Source of the DNA: Robinsoniella peoriensis
Lineage (GTDB): Bacteria > Bacillota > Clostridia > Lachnospirales > Lachnospiraceae
DNA: 64,000 nucleotides
Direction: 5' to 3'
Assembly: GCF_000797495.1 (NCBI RefSeq)
Contig: NZ_JTGN01000012.1
Coordinates: 1-64,000 of the forward strand
The notes below the pieces were generated by a model. That model had not been told where the DNA came from. It did no database searches and saw nothing but the letters and a program-made list of their open reading frames with translations. The position numbers were made by a program, and so were the translations under genes. This document shows positions 36,001 to 44,747 of the stretch, one piece after another. How positions within the stretch are numbered: position 1 is the first letter of the stretch; each line of letters begins with the position of its first letter.

Positions 36001-36029
36001 ATTATAATCTTACTTTTCTTTTTCTGCAA
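36001..36029 (-). promoter_or_regulatory. Sigma-A promoter for the 24-codon ORF and membrane protein
   Basis: -35 TTGCAG (36024-36029), 17-bp spacer, -10 TATAAT (36001-36006), minus strand; about 30 bp before the ATG allowing a short leader. Confidence 0.75.
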
Positions 36030-36164
36030 TCATTTCGTGGATAAATCAAATTTTCTGTCGAAACTGACAAATACTGACATGGAACCCTTGAATCCGGGTT
36101 TTCAATGAACACCCTGGATGTTAAAGGATATGTGCCACTTATAAAGCGGTTTTGGGTAGCAATA

Positions 36165-36195
36165 AGCCGCCTGCTCCTTTTTGGAGCAAACGGCT
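36165..36195 (-). terminator. Terminator-like hairpin after the phosphodiester glycosidase gene
   Basis: Stem AGCCG/CGGCT plus GCTCC/GGAGC across a short loop, 36 bp beyond the stop of the gene at 36231. Minus-strand tail TTATTG is weak. Confidence 0.5.
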
Positions 36196-36230
36196 GTGGT
36201 TAATAGCGGGTACTTATGTATCACATGTGT

Positions 36231-37574
36231 TTAATTAGTAAAATAAAGAAAATCTGCACAGGGGCGTTCCGCTCCATCAGAAGGCCTGTTTAAAACCTTT
36301 CCATCGTAATAAAGCGTTGTGGAGCCTCCGCCATCTAAATTGTAAGCATAGCGGCATCCCTGTCTTTGCAGTTCTGCAATCATTTCATAATGGTCAAGAC
36401 CAAGAGAATAGCCTGAACGCCTTCCGTCCGCTACCAGTATAACGTAGTCATTGGGCCGAACCATTCCTACTACAGTACGTGGATCTTTATAGCTGGTCAA
36501 AGAAAAATTCTGCATATCCAGTGGTGCGGCAATTCCATTATTAATCAGAACCGGACCGAAATTATAAGTGTCTTTGACACCCATATCCAGAAGGGACTGT
36601 CCCCATAATCCCATTGGCGGAGTGAACATTGTTCCATCCTTTTTAACTGCCATAGTCGTATAGCTGGTTGCATAATTGCCATAAATCTTACCGTTTTTGA
36701 TGCACATGCCAAGCGGTGACGGCTGTCCAGTAGAATAAGAGAATGCGCTTCCGTTGATGCCGATTATTCCACCGTTAGAAGATACCGCCTGTGAGGTAAG
36801 CTGTCTGGATCCTCCATAGGACCCGTAAGACATGGCTGAGCGCAGCTGTTTGGGATTACTGGTCTTAATGCGTGCCACCCAGTACACAGAACTATAATTC
36901 TGCTTTTTATTAATCTTCACTGACAAGGTACTGCTGCGGTATTCCAGATAAGTAGCCGTATTGATGCTTTTGGTATTCATTTTTCTGGAAGCATCCATAA
37001 CCCCTTTGGAATTCACATAGTAATAATACTTGCCTTTTTTCAGCCAGGTATTTTTTTGCAGTGCACCGGAGCTGGAAAAATAGTAATTCTTTTTCTTAAC
37101 TGCTGTCCACTTTGTCTTCATTACACCTTTAGAATCCAGGAAATAGCGGTCTCCCTTTGAAGTAATCCAGCCCGTTTTCTTTTTCCCTGATTTGGTATAA
37201 TAATACCATTTGCCGCCGATTTTCTGCCATCCACCTCTGAATTTCGGAATCCATTTACCGTCTTCCCCGACAAAATAGCTTTTGATCCATCTATTCGTCA
37301 ACATGTAGCCCTTTGAGCCAAGATAATAATCCCCAACCCAGCGCTTCTTCAGCATTTTGCCTTTTCTGTCGAAATAATACCATTTTTTATTGATCTTTTT
37401 CCACTTATTTTTTACCTTTTTCCCGGAAACATAGTAATACTTCGAACTTTTTACCGTCTTCCAGCCGGTTCTCTTTGCCGCCTGTGCCGTAGAATCGCTC
37501 AAAGCAAAACCGATCAATACGCAGAATAATAAAAGGATCATCCGCAATTGTGTCTTTTTCCTGTTGTACTTCAA
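36231..37574 (-). CDS. Secreted protein: cell-wall-binding repeats plus phosphodiester glycosidase (NAGPA) domain
   Basis: A 447-residue exported protein. A signal peptide ends near AQAA (about residue 33). Five to eight aromatic repeats follow (W-x3-KWYYFDRKGKM, GKWYYYTKSGKK, DRYFLDSKGVM, NYYFSSSGAL), of the choline/cell-wall-binding kind. From about 240 to the end is a NAGPA/DUF2233 domain with GGIIGINGSAF, RTVVGMV and NLDGGGSTTLYY. The domain hydrolyses phosphodiester-linked sugars; a wall polymer is a likely substrate. The start is TTG 37574, seven bases after GGGGGAG; the next ATG would lose the basic signal-peptide N-region. Confidence 0.85.
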   Translation of the reverse strand: MKYNRKKTQLRMILLLFCVLIGFALSDSTAQAAKRTGWKTVKSSKYYYVSGKKVKNKWKKINKKWYYFDRKGKMLKKRWVGDYYLGSKGYMLTNRWIKSYFVGEDGKWIPKFRGGWQKIGGKWYYYTKSGKKKTGWITSKGDRYFLDSKGVMKTKWTAVKKKNYYFSSSGALQKNTWLKKGKYYYYVNSKGVMDASRKMNTKSINTATYLEYRSSTLSVKINKKQNYSSVYWVARIKTSNPKQLRSAMSYGSYGGSRQLTSQAVSSNGGIIGINGSAFSYSTGQPSPLGMCIKNGKIYGNYATSYTTMAVKKDGTMFTPPMGLWGQSLLDMGVKDTYNFGPVLINNGIAAPLDMQNFSLTSYKDPRTVVGMVRPNDYVILVADGRRSGYSLGLDHYEMIAELQRQGCRYAYNLDGGGSTTLYYDGKVLNRPSDGAERPCADFLYFTN

Positions 37575-37630
37575 AGAATAGCTCCCCCTTTTTATTTCTT
37601 CAGAGCATATGTAAAGAATACTCTTAGTAG

Positions 37631-37659
37631 ATTTTAACAGAATTGTAACATTTTCGCAA
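37631..37659 (-). promoter_or_regulatory. Promoter for the phosphodiester glycosidase gene
   Basis: -35 TTGCGA (37654-37659), 17-bp spacer, -10 TAAAAT (37631-37636), minus strand. Confidence 0.65.
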
Positions 37660-37753
37660 TAGGGGGACTACAATTTATAGGATAAACTTTTACGGGGAAA
37701 ATTTTTATGGGATGTTAATAAATCCCGGGAAAAGAGCGGGAAAACACCACTCT

Positions 37754-39043
37754 TTACCTCTGCGCCAGTTCTTTCGTAATATCCTCCCATGTAACGCCTC
37801 TCTCAACCATGAGTACCATTACATGATACAGGAAATCCGATACCTCATATTTGATTTCTTCCGGATCCGGATTTTTAGCTGCAATTACGATTTCCGTAGC
37901 TTCCTCGCCAACTTTTTTCAGGATTTTATCAATGCCTTTATCAAAGAGATAATTTGTATAAGAACCTTCTTTCGGATGATCCTTCCGGTCTTTGATTACT
38001 GCATATACATCATCGAATACTTTCATTGGATTGGTATTGTCGTATTCTTTCTTTACCAGATCACGGTAGAAGCAGCTTTGGTGTCCCGTATGGCAGGCTG
38101 CACCTACCTGGGAAACTTTTGCCAGAATCGTATCATTATCACAATCGATCCGAAGTTCTTTTACATACTGCAGGTGTCCGCTTGTAAGCCCTTTTGTCCA
38201 AAGCTCGTTCCGGCTTCTGCTCCAGTATGTCATCTTGCCTGTCTTAATTGTAGTCTCGAATGCAGGCTCATTCATATACGCCATCATAAGTACTTCCTGT
38301 GTTTTATAATCCTGGACTACTACAGGCATCATTCCATCGGAATTTAACTTAAAATCAGACCATTTAAGCTTGCTTTCATAGGTATTCACCACAATGCCCC
38401 TTCTTTTAAGTTCCCCTTTTAAATCCATCAGATCTATGGATGGATCTGATAATAGATTACCGGATACGCCGGACACCTGTTCGATGGATAAAAGTGCAAT
38501 CATCTTTTCCTTATCCAACAGCGACAGAATCGGTACGGCTCCTACAGAAACAGCACTTACTGCTTCGTATAAATGAAGGTTATCACCTAATAATAAGACT
38601 TCGCTTGTATAGGTCTCAAGGAGTTCCTTTTGCTCTTTTAATAATGCAAAATTATCTGCACATGCCGCAATTTTCTCTTTGCCAAAGCGCTTGGATACTT
38701 CCGGCATTAGATCCAGGTTGCTTTTCTTAGCCATATTTAAAAAGGCTTTTTTGCAGCCTGCATATATCAGTTTTTTTACATCTTCTACTCTTTTTATATT
38801 TCCGCCGCCCAGGATGGGAATATCTATTTCTCTTGAAATTTCTTTAATCAGCTTTAAAGATTGGTCATGTTCGCTGTCCGTATTGGATAAATCAAAGATG
38901 ATTAATTCATCCGCACCATTGTTGCTGTAATGCTGTGCGAGCTTAACCACATCTCCATCTGCAAATACACGGTTATCGAAAAATCCCGTTACGGCAATTC
39001 CTTTTTTAACAAAAATATGAGGTATTAATTTCTTATGTATCAT
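37754..39043 (-). CDS. hisIE: HisF-like domain fused to HisI and HisE (phosphoribosyl-AMP cyclohydrolase / phosphoribosyl-ATP pyrophosphatase)
   Basis: A 429-residue fusion. Residues 1 to ~210 are a HisF/HisA-like barrel (KLIPHIFVKKG..., GGGNIKRVEDVKKLIYAGC), ~215-325 HisI (WSRSRNELWTKG, metal sites DCDNDT and CHTGHQSC) and ~335-429 HisE (KKVGEEATEIVIAA, SDFLYH). HisIE catalyses steps 2 and 3 of histidine synthesis. The barrel has Phe at position 11 (HIFV) where HisF needs Asp in CLDV, so it is probably not an active cyclase. SD AGGGAG. It overlaps hisB by one base and ends the operon. Confidence 0.92.
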   Translation of the reverse strand: MIHKKLIPHIFVKKGIAVTGFFDNRVFADGDVVKLAQHYSNNGADELIIFDLSNTDSEHDQSLKLIKEISREIDIPILGGGNIKRVEDVKKLIYAGCKKAFLNMAKKSNLDLMPEVSKRFGKEKIAACADNFALLKEQKELLETYTSEVLLLGDNLHLYEAVSAVSVGAVPILSLLDKEKMIALLSIEQVSGVSGNLLSDPSIDLMDLKGELKRRGIVVNTYESKLKWSDFKLNSDGMMPVVVQDYKTQEVLMMAYMNEPAFETTIKTGKMTYWSRSRNELWTKGLTSGHLQYVKELRIDCDNDTILAKVSQVGAACHTGHQSCFYRDLVKKEYDNTNPMKVFDDVYAVIKDRKDHPKEGSYTNYLFDKGIDKILKKVGEEATEIVIAAKNPDPEEIKYEVSDFLYHVMVLMVERGVTWEDITKELAQR

Positions 39044-39630
39044 TACAAACTCCCTTTCGTTGATAACACGTCCATTATTCTGGAATCATAAGTAACTGCT
39101 TCATCTAAGGCCTTGGCAAATGCCTTGAACATTGCTTCCGCCATATGGTGGTTATTCCCCGGTGTCAAGACCTTCATATGTAGATTCATTGCCGCTGCAT
39201 ATGAAACGGCATAGAAAAACTCTTTTACCATCTCGGTATCCATATCGCCCATACGGTCCGCACTAAAAGATGCATCATAGGACAGATACGGTCTGCCGCC
39301 TAAGTCAATGGCACAAAGCACCAGTGTTTCATCCATGGGAAGTATAATATCACCATAACGGCGGATTCCCCTTTTGTCCCCTGCAGCTTCCCGGATAGCC
39401 GTACCCAGTACAATTCCGGTGTCTTCGATTGTATGATGGCAGTCTACGTCCAGATCCCCGGTTACACAAACCTTAAGGTCAAATAATCCATGTCTGGTAA
39501 AGCCATCCAGCATATGGTCAAAAAAACCTATGCCGGTATGGATATCTGATTTTCCCGTTCCATCCAGATCCAGAGTAAGGCTGATCTGGGTTTCCCGGGT
39601 ATTTCTCTCAATTGTTTTTATCCTGGTCAT
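39043..39630 (-). CDS. hisB: Imidazoleglycerol-phosphate dehydratase
   Basis: A 195-residue monofunctional HisB (no phosphatase domain). Manganese-binding His motifs are visible as GFFDHMLDGF, DCHHTIED and NNHHMAEA. Catalyses dehydration of imidazole-glycerol phosphate. SD GGAGG. Nine bases after hisD. Confidence 0.97.
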   Translation of the reverse strand: MTRIKTIERNTRETQISLTLDLDGTGKSDIHTGIGFFDHMLDGFTRHGLFDLKVCVTGDLDVDCHHTIEDTGIVLGTAIREAAGDKRGIRRYGDIILPMDETLVLCAIDLGGRPYLSYDASFSADRMGDMDTEMVKEFFYAVSYAAAMNLHMKVLTPGNNHHMAEAMFKAFAKALDEAVTYDSRIMDVLSTKGSL

Positions 39631-39639
39631 AAATGCCTC

Positions 39640-40932
39640 CTATTTTTCAAAGCGGACTTTAATAGAATTCGCATGGGCGGTTAGCTGTTCCGCTGTTGCA
39701 AATTTAATAATGTCCTCATGAATTGGCTCCAGAGCTTCCCTGGAATAATAAATAATACTGGATTTTTTAATAAAATCATCAACACTTAAAGGAGAAAAGA
39801 ATTTCGCTGTGCCATTCGTAGGCAATACATGGTTTGGTCCTGCAAAATAATCGCCCAAAGGCTCACTGCTGTACTCTCCGATAAAAATGGCACCTGCATT
39901 TTTAATTTTGGTCATTACCTGGAAAGGATCTTTCGTTACGATCTCCAGATGCTCTGATGCGATTTCATTTACCGTATCAATTGCATCTTCCATATTTTCA
40001 GCGATTAAAATATAGCCGTAATTATCAAGGGATTTCTGAATAATTTCTTTTCTGGATAGCTCCGCGGTAAAGGCATCCACTTCTTTCGATACTTCCTTTG
40101 CCAGTTCCCGGCTGGTTGTAATAAGAATCGCCGAAGCCATCTCATCATGCTCTGCCTGGGATAAAAGGTCTGCTGCAACAAACCTGGGATTGGCTGTCTC
40201 GTCTGCAAGAACCAGTATCTCACTCGGGCCTGCAACAGAATCGATGCTCACATGCCCATAGACTGCTTTTTTCGCCAGCGCCACATAAATATTGCCGGGT
40301 CCTACAATCTTGTCTACTTTAGGGATACTCTCCGTACCAAATGCCAGCGCCGCGATTGCCTGGGCACCGCCTGCCTTATATACTTCATCCGCCCCTGCCT
40401 CATGGGCTGCCACAAGAGTAGAAGGATTTATTTTACCGTCTTTCCCAGGTGGTGTTGTCATAATAATCTTCTCAACACCTGCTGCCTTGGCTGGCACAAT
40501 ATTCATTAAAACAGAAGATGGATAAACTGCCTTGCCCCCAGGAACATAAACCCCTACTTTAGAGAGCGGTGTTACCTTCTGGCCCAGCATTGTTCCGTCC
40601 GGTTTGCTGTCAAACCAGCTGTACTGCCGCTGCTTTTCATGATAGGAACGAATATTTACCAATGCTTTCCGGATCACCTCTACCAGACTTTTATCCACCT
40701 GTTCATATGCTTCCTGAATTTCCTCTTCCGTCACCCGGATATTCTCTGCGCCTATATCTGCCCCGTCAAAACGCCTGGTATAATCAAAGACTGCCTTATC
40801 CCTGTCATTTTTTACATTCTGGATAATCTCTGTCACACGTCCTTCAAACTCTCCGTAACTGTTTGGACTCCGCTTCAAGAGGTCTTCCAGTACATTCTGC
40901 ATGGTATCTTTCGTCAATTCAACAATTCTCAT
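39640..40932 (-). CDS. hisD: Histidinol dehydrogenase
   Basis: A 430-residue zinc enzyme oxidising L-histidinol to histidine in two NAD-dependent steps. Conserved segments include YVPGGKAVYPSSVLM, DKIVGPGNIYVALAK, QAEHDEMASAIL and PNHVLPTNGTA. Full length. SD AGGAGG. Placed between hisG and hisB. Confidence 0.97.
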   Translation of the reverse strand: MRIVELTKDTMQNVLEDLLKRSPNSYGEFEGRVTEIIQNVKNDRDKAVFDYTRRFDGADIGAENIRVTEEEIQEAYEQVDKSLVEVIRKALVNIRSYHEKQRQYSWFDSKPDGTMLGQKVTPLSKVGVYVPGGKAVYPSSVLMNIVPAKAAGVEKIIMTTPPGKDGKINPSTLVAAHEAGADEVYKAGGAQAIAALAFGTESIPKVDKIVGPGNIYVALAKKAVYGHVSIDSVAGPSEILVLADETANPRFVAADLLSQAEHDEMASAILITTSRELAKEVSKEVDAFTAELSRKEIIQKSLDNYGYILIAENMEDAIDTVNEIASEHLEIVTKDPFQVMTKIKNAGAIFIGEYSSEPLGDYFAGPNHVLPTNGTAKFFSPLSVDDFIKKSSIIYYSREALEPIHEDIIKFATAEQLTAHANSIKVRFEK

Positions 40933-40957
40933 AATAACCTCCTAGGTTTTCCTGCAC

Positions 40958-41593
40958 TTATAAGACTGCTTTTAAATCCGTTAAAAGCTTCGTAATTCTG
41001 TCGTTTTCCATTTTCATACTTACCTGGTTTACTACTACCCTTGCAGATAACGGACAGATTTCTTCTAAAATCTCCAATCCGTTTTCCCTGAGCGTGGAAC
41101 CCGTTTCCACAATATCCACAATTACTTCCGAGAGTCCCACAATGGGCGCTAACTCAATCGAGCCGTTTAGTTTAATAATCTCCACCGTCTGATGCTTTTT
41201 ATTATAAAAATAATCTTTTGCAATGTTCGGATATTTCGTTGCAACCCGGATTAATTCCTGGTGCTTTAATAATTCTCTTGCAGAAGCCGGACCGCAGACA
41301 CACATCCTGCATTTTCCGAATCCCAGATCCAGTACTTCATACAGCTTCCTCTGTTCCTCTGCAATGGTATCTTTTCCTACAATTCCGATATCAGCCGCAC
41401 CATACTCTACATAAGTGGGTACATCCGGACCTTTAGACAAGAAAAATTTCAATTTCAGTTCCTCATTTACAAAAATCAGTTTCCGGCTGGTCGGGTCTTT
41501 CATTTCTTCACAGGTAATTCCTATTTTTTCAAAAACCTCCAGGGTCTGTTTCGCCAATCGTCCTTTCCCAAGGGCAAACGTTAAATATCTCAT
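40958..41593 (-). CDS. hisG: ATP phosphoribosyltransferase, short form
   Basis: A 211-residue HisG_S catalytic subunit for the first step of histidine synthesis; it lacks the C-terminal regulatory domain and needs HisZ. Motifs: FALGKGRLAKQTL, GAADIGIVGKD, and the phosphate loop VDIVETGSTLRENGL. The ATG at 41593 has SD GGAGGAGG; the longer frame to 41614 runs through the SD and hairpin H1. Confidence 0.96.
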   Translation of the reverse strand: MRYLTFALGKGRLAKQTLEVFEKIGITCEEMKDPTSRKLIFVNEELKLKFFLSKGPDVPTYVEYGAADIGIVGKDTIAEEQRKLYEVLDLGFGKCRMCVCGPASARELLKHQELIRVATKYPNIAKDYFYNKKHQTVEIIKLNGSIELAPIVGLSEVIVDIVETGSTLRENGLEILEEICPLSARVVVNQVSMKMENDRITKLLTDLKAVL

Positions 41594-41600
41594 TATCCTC

Positions 41601-41693
41601 CTCCAGTGCTGCATTTACTGCAGCTTTAAATATATAGTGGGTGTGAAACGTTTTCTTTCACACCTTTTCCTCCAGTGCTGCATTTACTACAGC
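41601..41693 (-). repeat. Tandem hairpins H1-H2-H1 in the hisZ-hisG gap
   Basis: Three stems fill the gap. H1a 41608-41624 (GCTGCA/TGCAGC) ends in the hisG SD. H2 41640-41664 has a perfect 9-bp stem GGTGTGAAA/TTTCACACC. H1b 41677-41693 is the same as H1a with one T-G wobble. H1a and H1b lie in a near-perfect 27-bp direct repeat (41599-41625 and 41668-41694) including CTCCAG. A related H1-H2 pair lies in the pstS-pstC gap. Confidence 0.75.
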
Positions 41694-41701
41694 TTTTTTT
41701 A

Positions 41702-42970
41702 TTATAGCAATAACGTTGTAAGTTCCGCAGGTTTCATAACCTTCGTTTCTGTATTTACAGACAGTATTCTATCCTTTTCCTCAAAATACAAGATTTCCGT
41801 AATGCGGCTGCGCCTTGCAAATATCAGATAATCCTCTAAGGACAGACTTTCCTTCTGACAGATCAGTTCCACATAATTATTTTCTATCCGAAGATGCTTT
41901 GCCAGTGTAATCGCTTCTTTTCTCTGCTCTTTTTTATATAAGATCAGACGGTTTACCTGCTCCACCGGCACATCGATTTTCTGTCTGGACAGAGCTGTCA
42001 GCAGCTGGTCTACTACCACTACGAAACCTATAGACGGCGCATCTTTTCCGAAATGTCCCATCATATGGTCGTAACGTCCGCCTTTCACTATGGCATCCCC
42101 TGTTCCAAAGGTATATCCCCGGAAAATAATCCCGGTATAATACATATAATTGCTGATCATTCCCAGATCAAAAGAAACATATTTCTCAACACCGTAATAT
42201 TTCAAAATGCCGTATAGTTCTTCCAGTCTTGCAATTGCTTTCAGTGCTCCTGGATTAGAAGTAAGGAGTTTTGCCCGTTCCAGTGCATCCACTGTTCCAA
42301 ACAGCTGAGGAAGGGTTGCAAACACATTTTTTAATTCTTCACTGATATTCTTTTCAGATAACAGTTCTTCCACACCAAACATATTTTTATTGGAAATCAG
42401 TTCACGCAGTTCTTCCTCTGTCCCCACATTTTCCTCATCAATCCCTGCTTCCGTTATCAGGCTTTTGAAGAATTCCACATGACCGATGCTGATCTGGAAA
42501 TCTTTGAGTCCTGCACTGCGCAGTGTCTCAATGACCAGGGTGATAATCTCCGCATCTGCATCCACACTGTCATCTCCGATAAATTCCGCTCCCAGCTGGG
42601 TTGTTTCTTTTAAACGCCCCTGATAACTGGAGTTGTTAATAAAGGTGTTGCCCATATAGCAGAGACGCACGGAAAGATCTTCTTCCGTGAAATACTTTGC
42701 TGCTGCCCTTGCAATGGACGGTGTAAAGTCCGGTCTTAAAACCAGTGTGTTTCCTTCTCTGTCAAAGAACTTATACAGATCTTTGGATGGAATGGTTCCA
42801 ACATCCTGACCAAATACATCAAAATATTCAAAAGTCGGCGTTTCTATATCCCGGTAGCCATAGGATTTTAAGACTTTATGCAGATTGTCCTGTAAAGTAA
42901 GTTTCTTTTCACACTCTGCATTATAAATGTCCCTGACACCTTCCGGCGTATGTAATAATCGTTGATTCAT
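41702..42970 (-). CDS. hisZ: ATP phosphoribosyltransferase regulatory subunit
   Basis: A 422-residue HisRS-like protein without aminoacylation function. It binds histidine and completes HisG_S. Recognised by TPEGVRDIYNAECEKK at the N-terminus, the class II motif LRPDFTPSIAR, and the FDLGMISNYMYYTGIIFRGY segment. SD AGAGGAGA. First gene of the his operon. No T-box is visible upstream. Confidence 0.95.
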   Translation of the reverse strand: MNQRLLHTPEGVRDIYNAECEKKLTLQDNLHKVLKSYGYRDIETPTFEYFDVFGQDVGTIPSKDLYKFFDREGNTLVLRPDFTPSIARAAAKYFTEEDLSVRLCYMGNTFINNSSYQGRLKETTQLGAEFIGDDSVDADAEIITLVIETLRSAGLKDFQISIGHVEFFKSLITEAGIDEENVGTEEELRELISNKNMFGVEELLSEKNISEELKNVFATLPQLFGTVDALERAKLLTSNPGALKAIARLEELYGILKYYGVEKYVSFDLGMISNYMYYTGIIFRGYTFGTGDAIVKGGRYDHMMGHFGKDAPSIGFVVVVDQLLTALSRQKIDVPVEQVNRLILYKKEQRKEAITLAKHLRIENNYVELICQKESLSLEDYLIFARRSRITEILYFEEKDRILSVNTETKVMKPAELTTLLL

Positions 42971-43055
42971 CTCTCTCTCCTCTTTCTGAAAATCTTAATT
43001 CGCTTTACTTTATCGTGGTAACGTGATAATTCACTACTATATAAAATTATTTAAC

Positions 43056-43084
43056 ATTATAATAGATGGACGAAAAAAAGTCAA
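43056..43084 (-). promoter_or_regulatory. Sigma-A promoter for the his operon
   Basis: -35 TTGACT (43079-43084), 17-bp spacer, -10 TATAAT (43056-43061), minus strand. The -35 overlaps the recU stop. The leader of about 80 nt contains an imperfect inverted repeat TTATC...GATAA (43002-43030 region) of unknown role. Confidence 0.85.
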
Positions 43085-43614
43085 TCCCTCATATCTAAAT
43101 CCTTTTGCAGTGCATCTAAATAAGGTACTAAAATACCACCTTTACTCTCCAGCTTAAATTCCTGGGGAAGTTCTTCATAACGAAAGCTTTTTCTGCCGCC
43201 TTCTGCCGCCCTGTCCCAGAAAAATTTCACTCGCTCATAGGGCAGATAAAAAAATTCATTCTTTTTGGTATAGAAGATAATCAAAAAAGAAATCCCACCC
43301 TGCTGTTCAAAGGTTCCCATAAACTGTACCTGATGCTCGTGGATATTCTGGAGCGCGAAAGTATCCGCATTACATTCTTTTGCGTCAAAACAAACAGGTA
43401 TTCCCTGCACTGCTCCAATATAATCAACCGTACTTTTCTGTTCAAAATATGCCAGTGTAATATGACGGTTCTCTTTATCAATTCTGATTGGGGTAATCGG
43501 AGTGGGGATTTTCTGAATCAATGCCAGTCCCTTTTCCTGATACTGTTCGTTAGAACGGTTGATTAAATCTTCCAATGTGGACCCTCGAAGTCCTCTTGAA
43601 TTCCATGTTGACAT
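43081..43614 (-). CDS. recU: Holliday junction resolvase RecU
   Basis: A 177-residue RecU with the N-terminal RG(L/M)xGxTLEDLINRSN motif and nuclease core residues in FEQKSTVDYIG and FDAKEC. It resolves recombination junctions in Firmicutes. The start is ATG 43614 behind AAAGGA; the longer frame (43692) overlaps the upstream pseudouridine synthase and has no SD. Confidence 0.9.
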   Translation of the reverse strand: MSTWNSRGLRGSTLEDLINRSNEQYQEKGLALIQKIPTPITPIRIDKENRHITLAYFEQKSTVDYIGAVQGIPVCFDAKECNADTFALQNIHEHQVQFMGTFEQQGGISFLIIFYTKKNEFFYLPYERVKFFWDRAAEGGRKSFRYEELPQEFKLESKGGILVPYLDALQKDLDMRD

Positions 43615-43660
43615 ATGGATGATCCTTTCTGTTTTATGTTTCAAATCAATCAGGAAACGT

Positions 43661-44629
43661 TTAACATATCCCAAAGACCTTGTCAAACACAAGCGGCACT
43701 TTAGCCGTAAATTCTTTTCCAGAAAGATAGCCCAGTTCCCCTTTGATCTGCGGCATCACCAATTGATAGGAATGAAGCATCTGATATTTGACTCCAAATG
43801 CTTCCGCAAACTTCTGATTTACTTTTCGGTTTCCATATTTGGCATCTCCGATTATGGGATGTCCGATGGATGCCAGATGAGCGCGGATCTGGTGGGATCT
43901 TCCTGTGATCAGCCAGACTTTTAATAAAGTAATACCATTTTTCGTTTCCAAAGGCGTATACTGGGTGTGTATGGGAAGCGCACCTTCTGTACATTCCCGG
44001 CTGATCTGTACCTTATTTTGCTTTTCATCTTTTGTAAGCCAGCCATCAATCGTCTGCTCTTTAGCCACTTCTCCAGAAACCAGGCAGAGATAATATTTGT
44101 GCAGGCTCCTGTCCTTAAAAACCTCAGCCATGGTCTGCAGTCCAATCAGCGTTTTCCCTGCTACGATCAAACCACTTGTATTGCGGTCTAAACGGTTGCA
44201 GACTGCCGGACGGAAAGTCTTCAGTTCTTCCCCGGTAATCTGCTCTGTTTCAAGAAGATATGCAAGCATTTCTTCATTTATGGAAATATCACTGCTCTTC
44301 GCCTTTTGGGAAAGCATATTTGCCGGTTTATTCAATAGGAGTATATGCTTGTCTTCATAGATAATCTGAAGTTTACTGGTCATTTTAATGTTGGTAATAT
44401 CCGTATTTTTCTTTGAAAATTTTTCAAAAGTTTCATCAGAAAGAAAAAACCGTATTTCATCATGAAGTGCGGTTTTTTCATTTCCATTTGCTTTTTTGTT
44501 GTTCAAAGTTATATTTTTTTTACGAAGCATTTTATAGAGGAAGCTTTTGGATGCTTCACTTAGATATTTTGCCAGCAGTTTATCCAGACGCTGACCGGCT
44601 TCATTTTCATTTACAATTACTAATTTCAT
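43661..44629 (-). CDS. RluA/RluD-family pseudouridine synthase
   Basis: A 322-residue RNA pseudouridine synthase: an N-terminal S4-like domain (GQRLDKLLAKYL) and a catalytic domain with the Asp motif VCNRLDRNTSGLIV and GRSHQIRAHLASIGHPIIGDAKYG. The target (23S rRNA or tRNA) cannot be fixed. ATG 44629 fits the family start and follows a small CTGCA-stem hairpin; the frame open from 44698 runs through that repeat. Confidence 0.9.
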   Translation of the reverse strand: MKLVIVNENEAGQRLDKLLAKYLSEASKSFLYKMLRKKNITLNNKKANGNEKTALHDEIRFFLSDETFEKFSKKNTDITNIKMTSKLQIIYEDKHILLLNKPANMLSQKAKSSDISINEEMLAYLLETEQITGEELKTFRPAVCNRLDRNTSGLIVAGKTLIGLQTMAEVFKDRSLHKYYLCLVSGEVAKEQTIDGWLTKDEKQNKVQISRECTEGALPIHTQYTPLETKNGITLLKVWLITGRSHQIRAHLASIGHPIIGDAKYGNRKVNQKFAEAFGVKYQMLHSYQLVMPQIKGELGYLSGKEFTAKVPLVFDKVFGIC

Positions 44630-44655
44630 ATTTGTACCGCTGCATACTGCAGTCC

Positions 44656-44712
44656 AGAGGGTTTCTGAAAATTCATTCCCGCCATTTGTAGAAAGCAATT
44701 TTCAAACACTCT
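44656..44712. repeat. MITE-like hairpin, family F, copy 1
   Basis: A 57-nt imperfect hairpin: outer AGAG/CTCT and inner TGAAAATT/AATTTTCA stems. On the minus strand it begins AGAGTGTTTGAAAATTGCTT, closely matching 52233-52252. It lies between the gene at 44748 and the pseudouridine synthase start. Confidence 0.55.
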
Positions 44713-44747
44713 TTTGCCTGCAAAGCTGTCACCTTTCTTCCTCGTTC

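Noticed and set aside
41677..41703. H1b followed by a T-run looks like a plus-strand terminator
   Set aside because: No plus-strand gene precedes it; the T-run is simply the region after the hisZ stop read in reverse.
42971..43055. Possible histidine T-box in the his leader
   Set aside because: The leader is too short (about 80 nt) and has no GGTGG-type T-box sequence or terminator.
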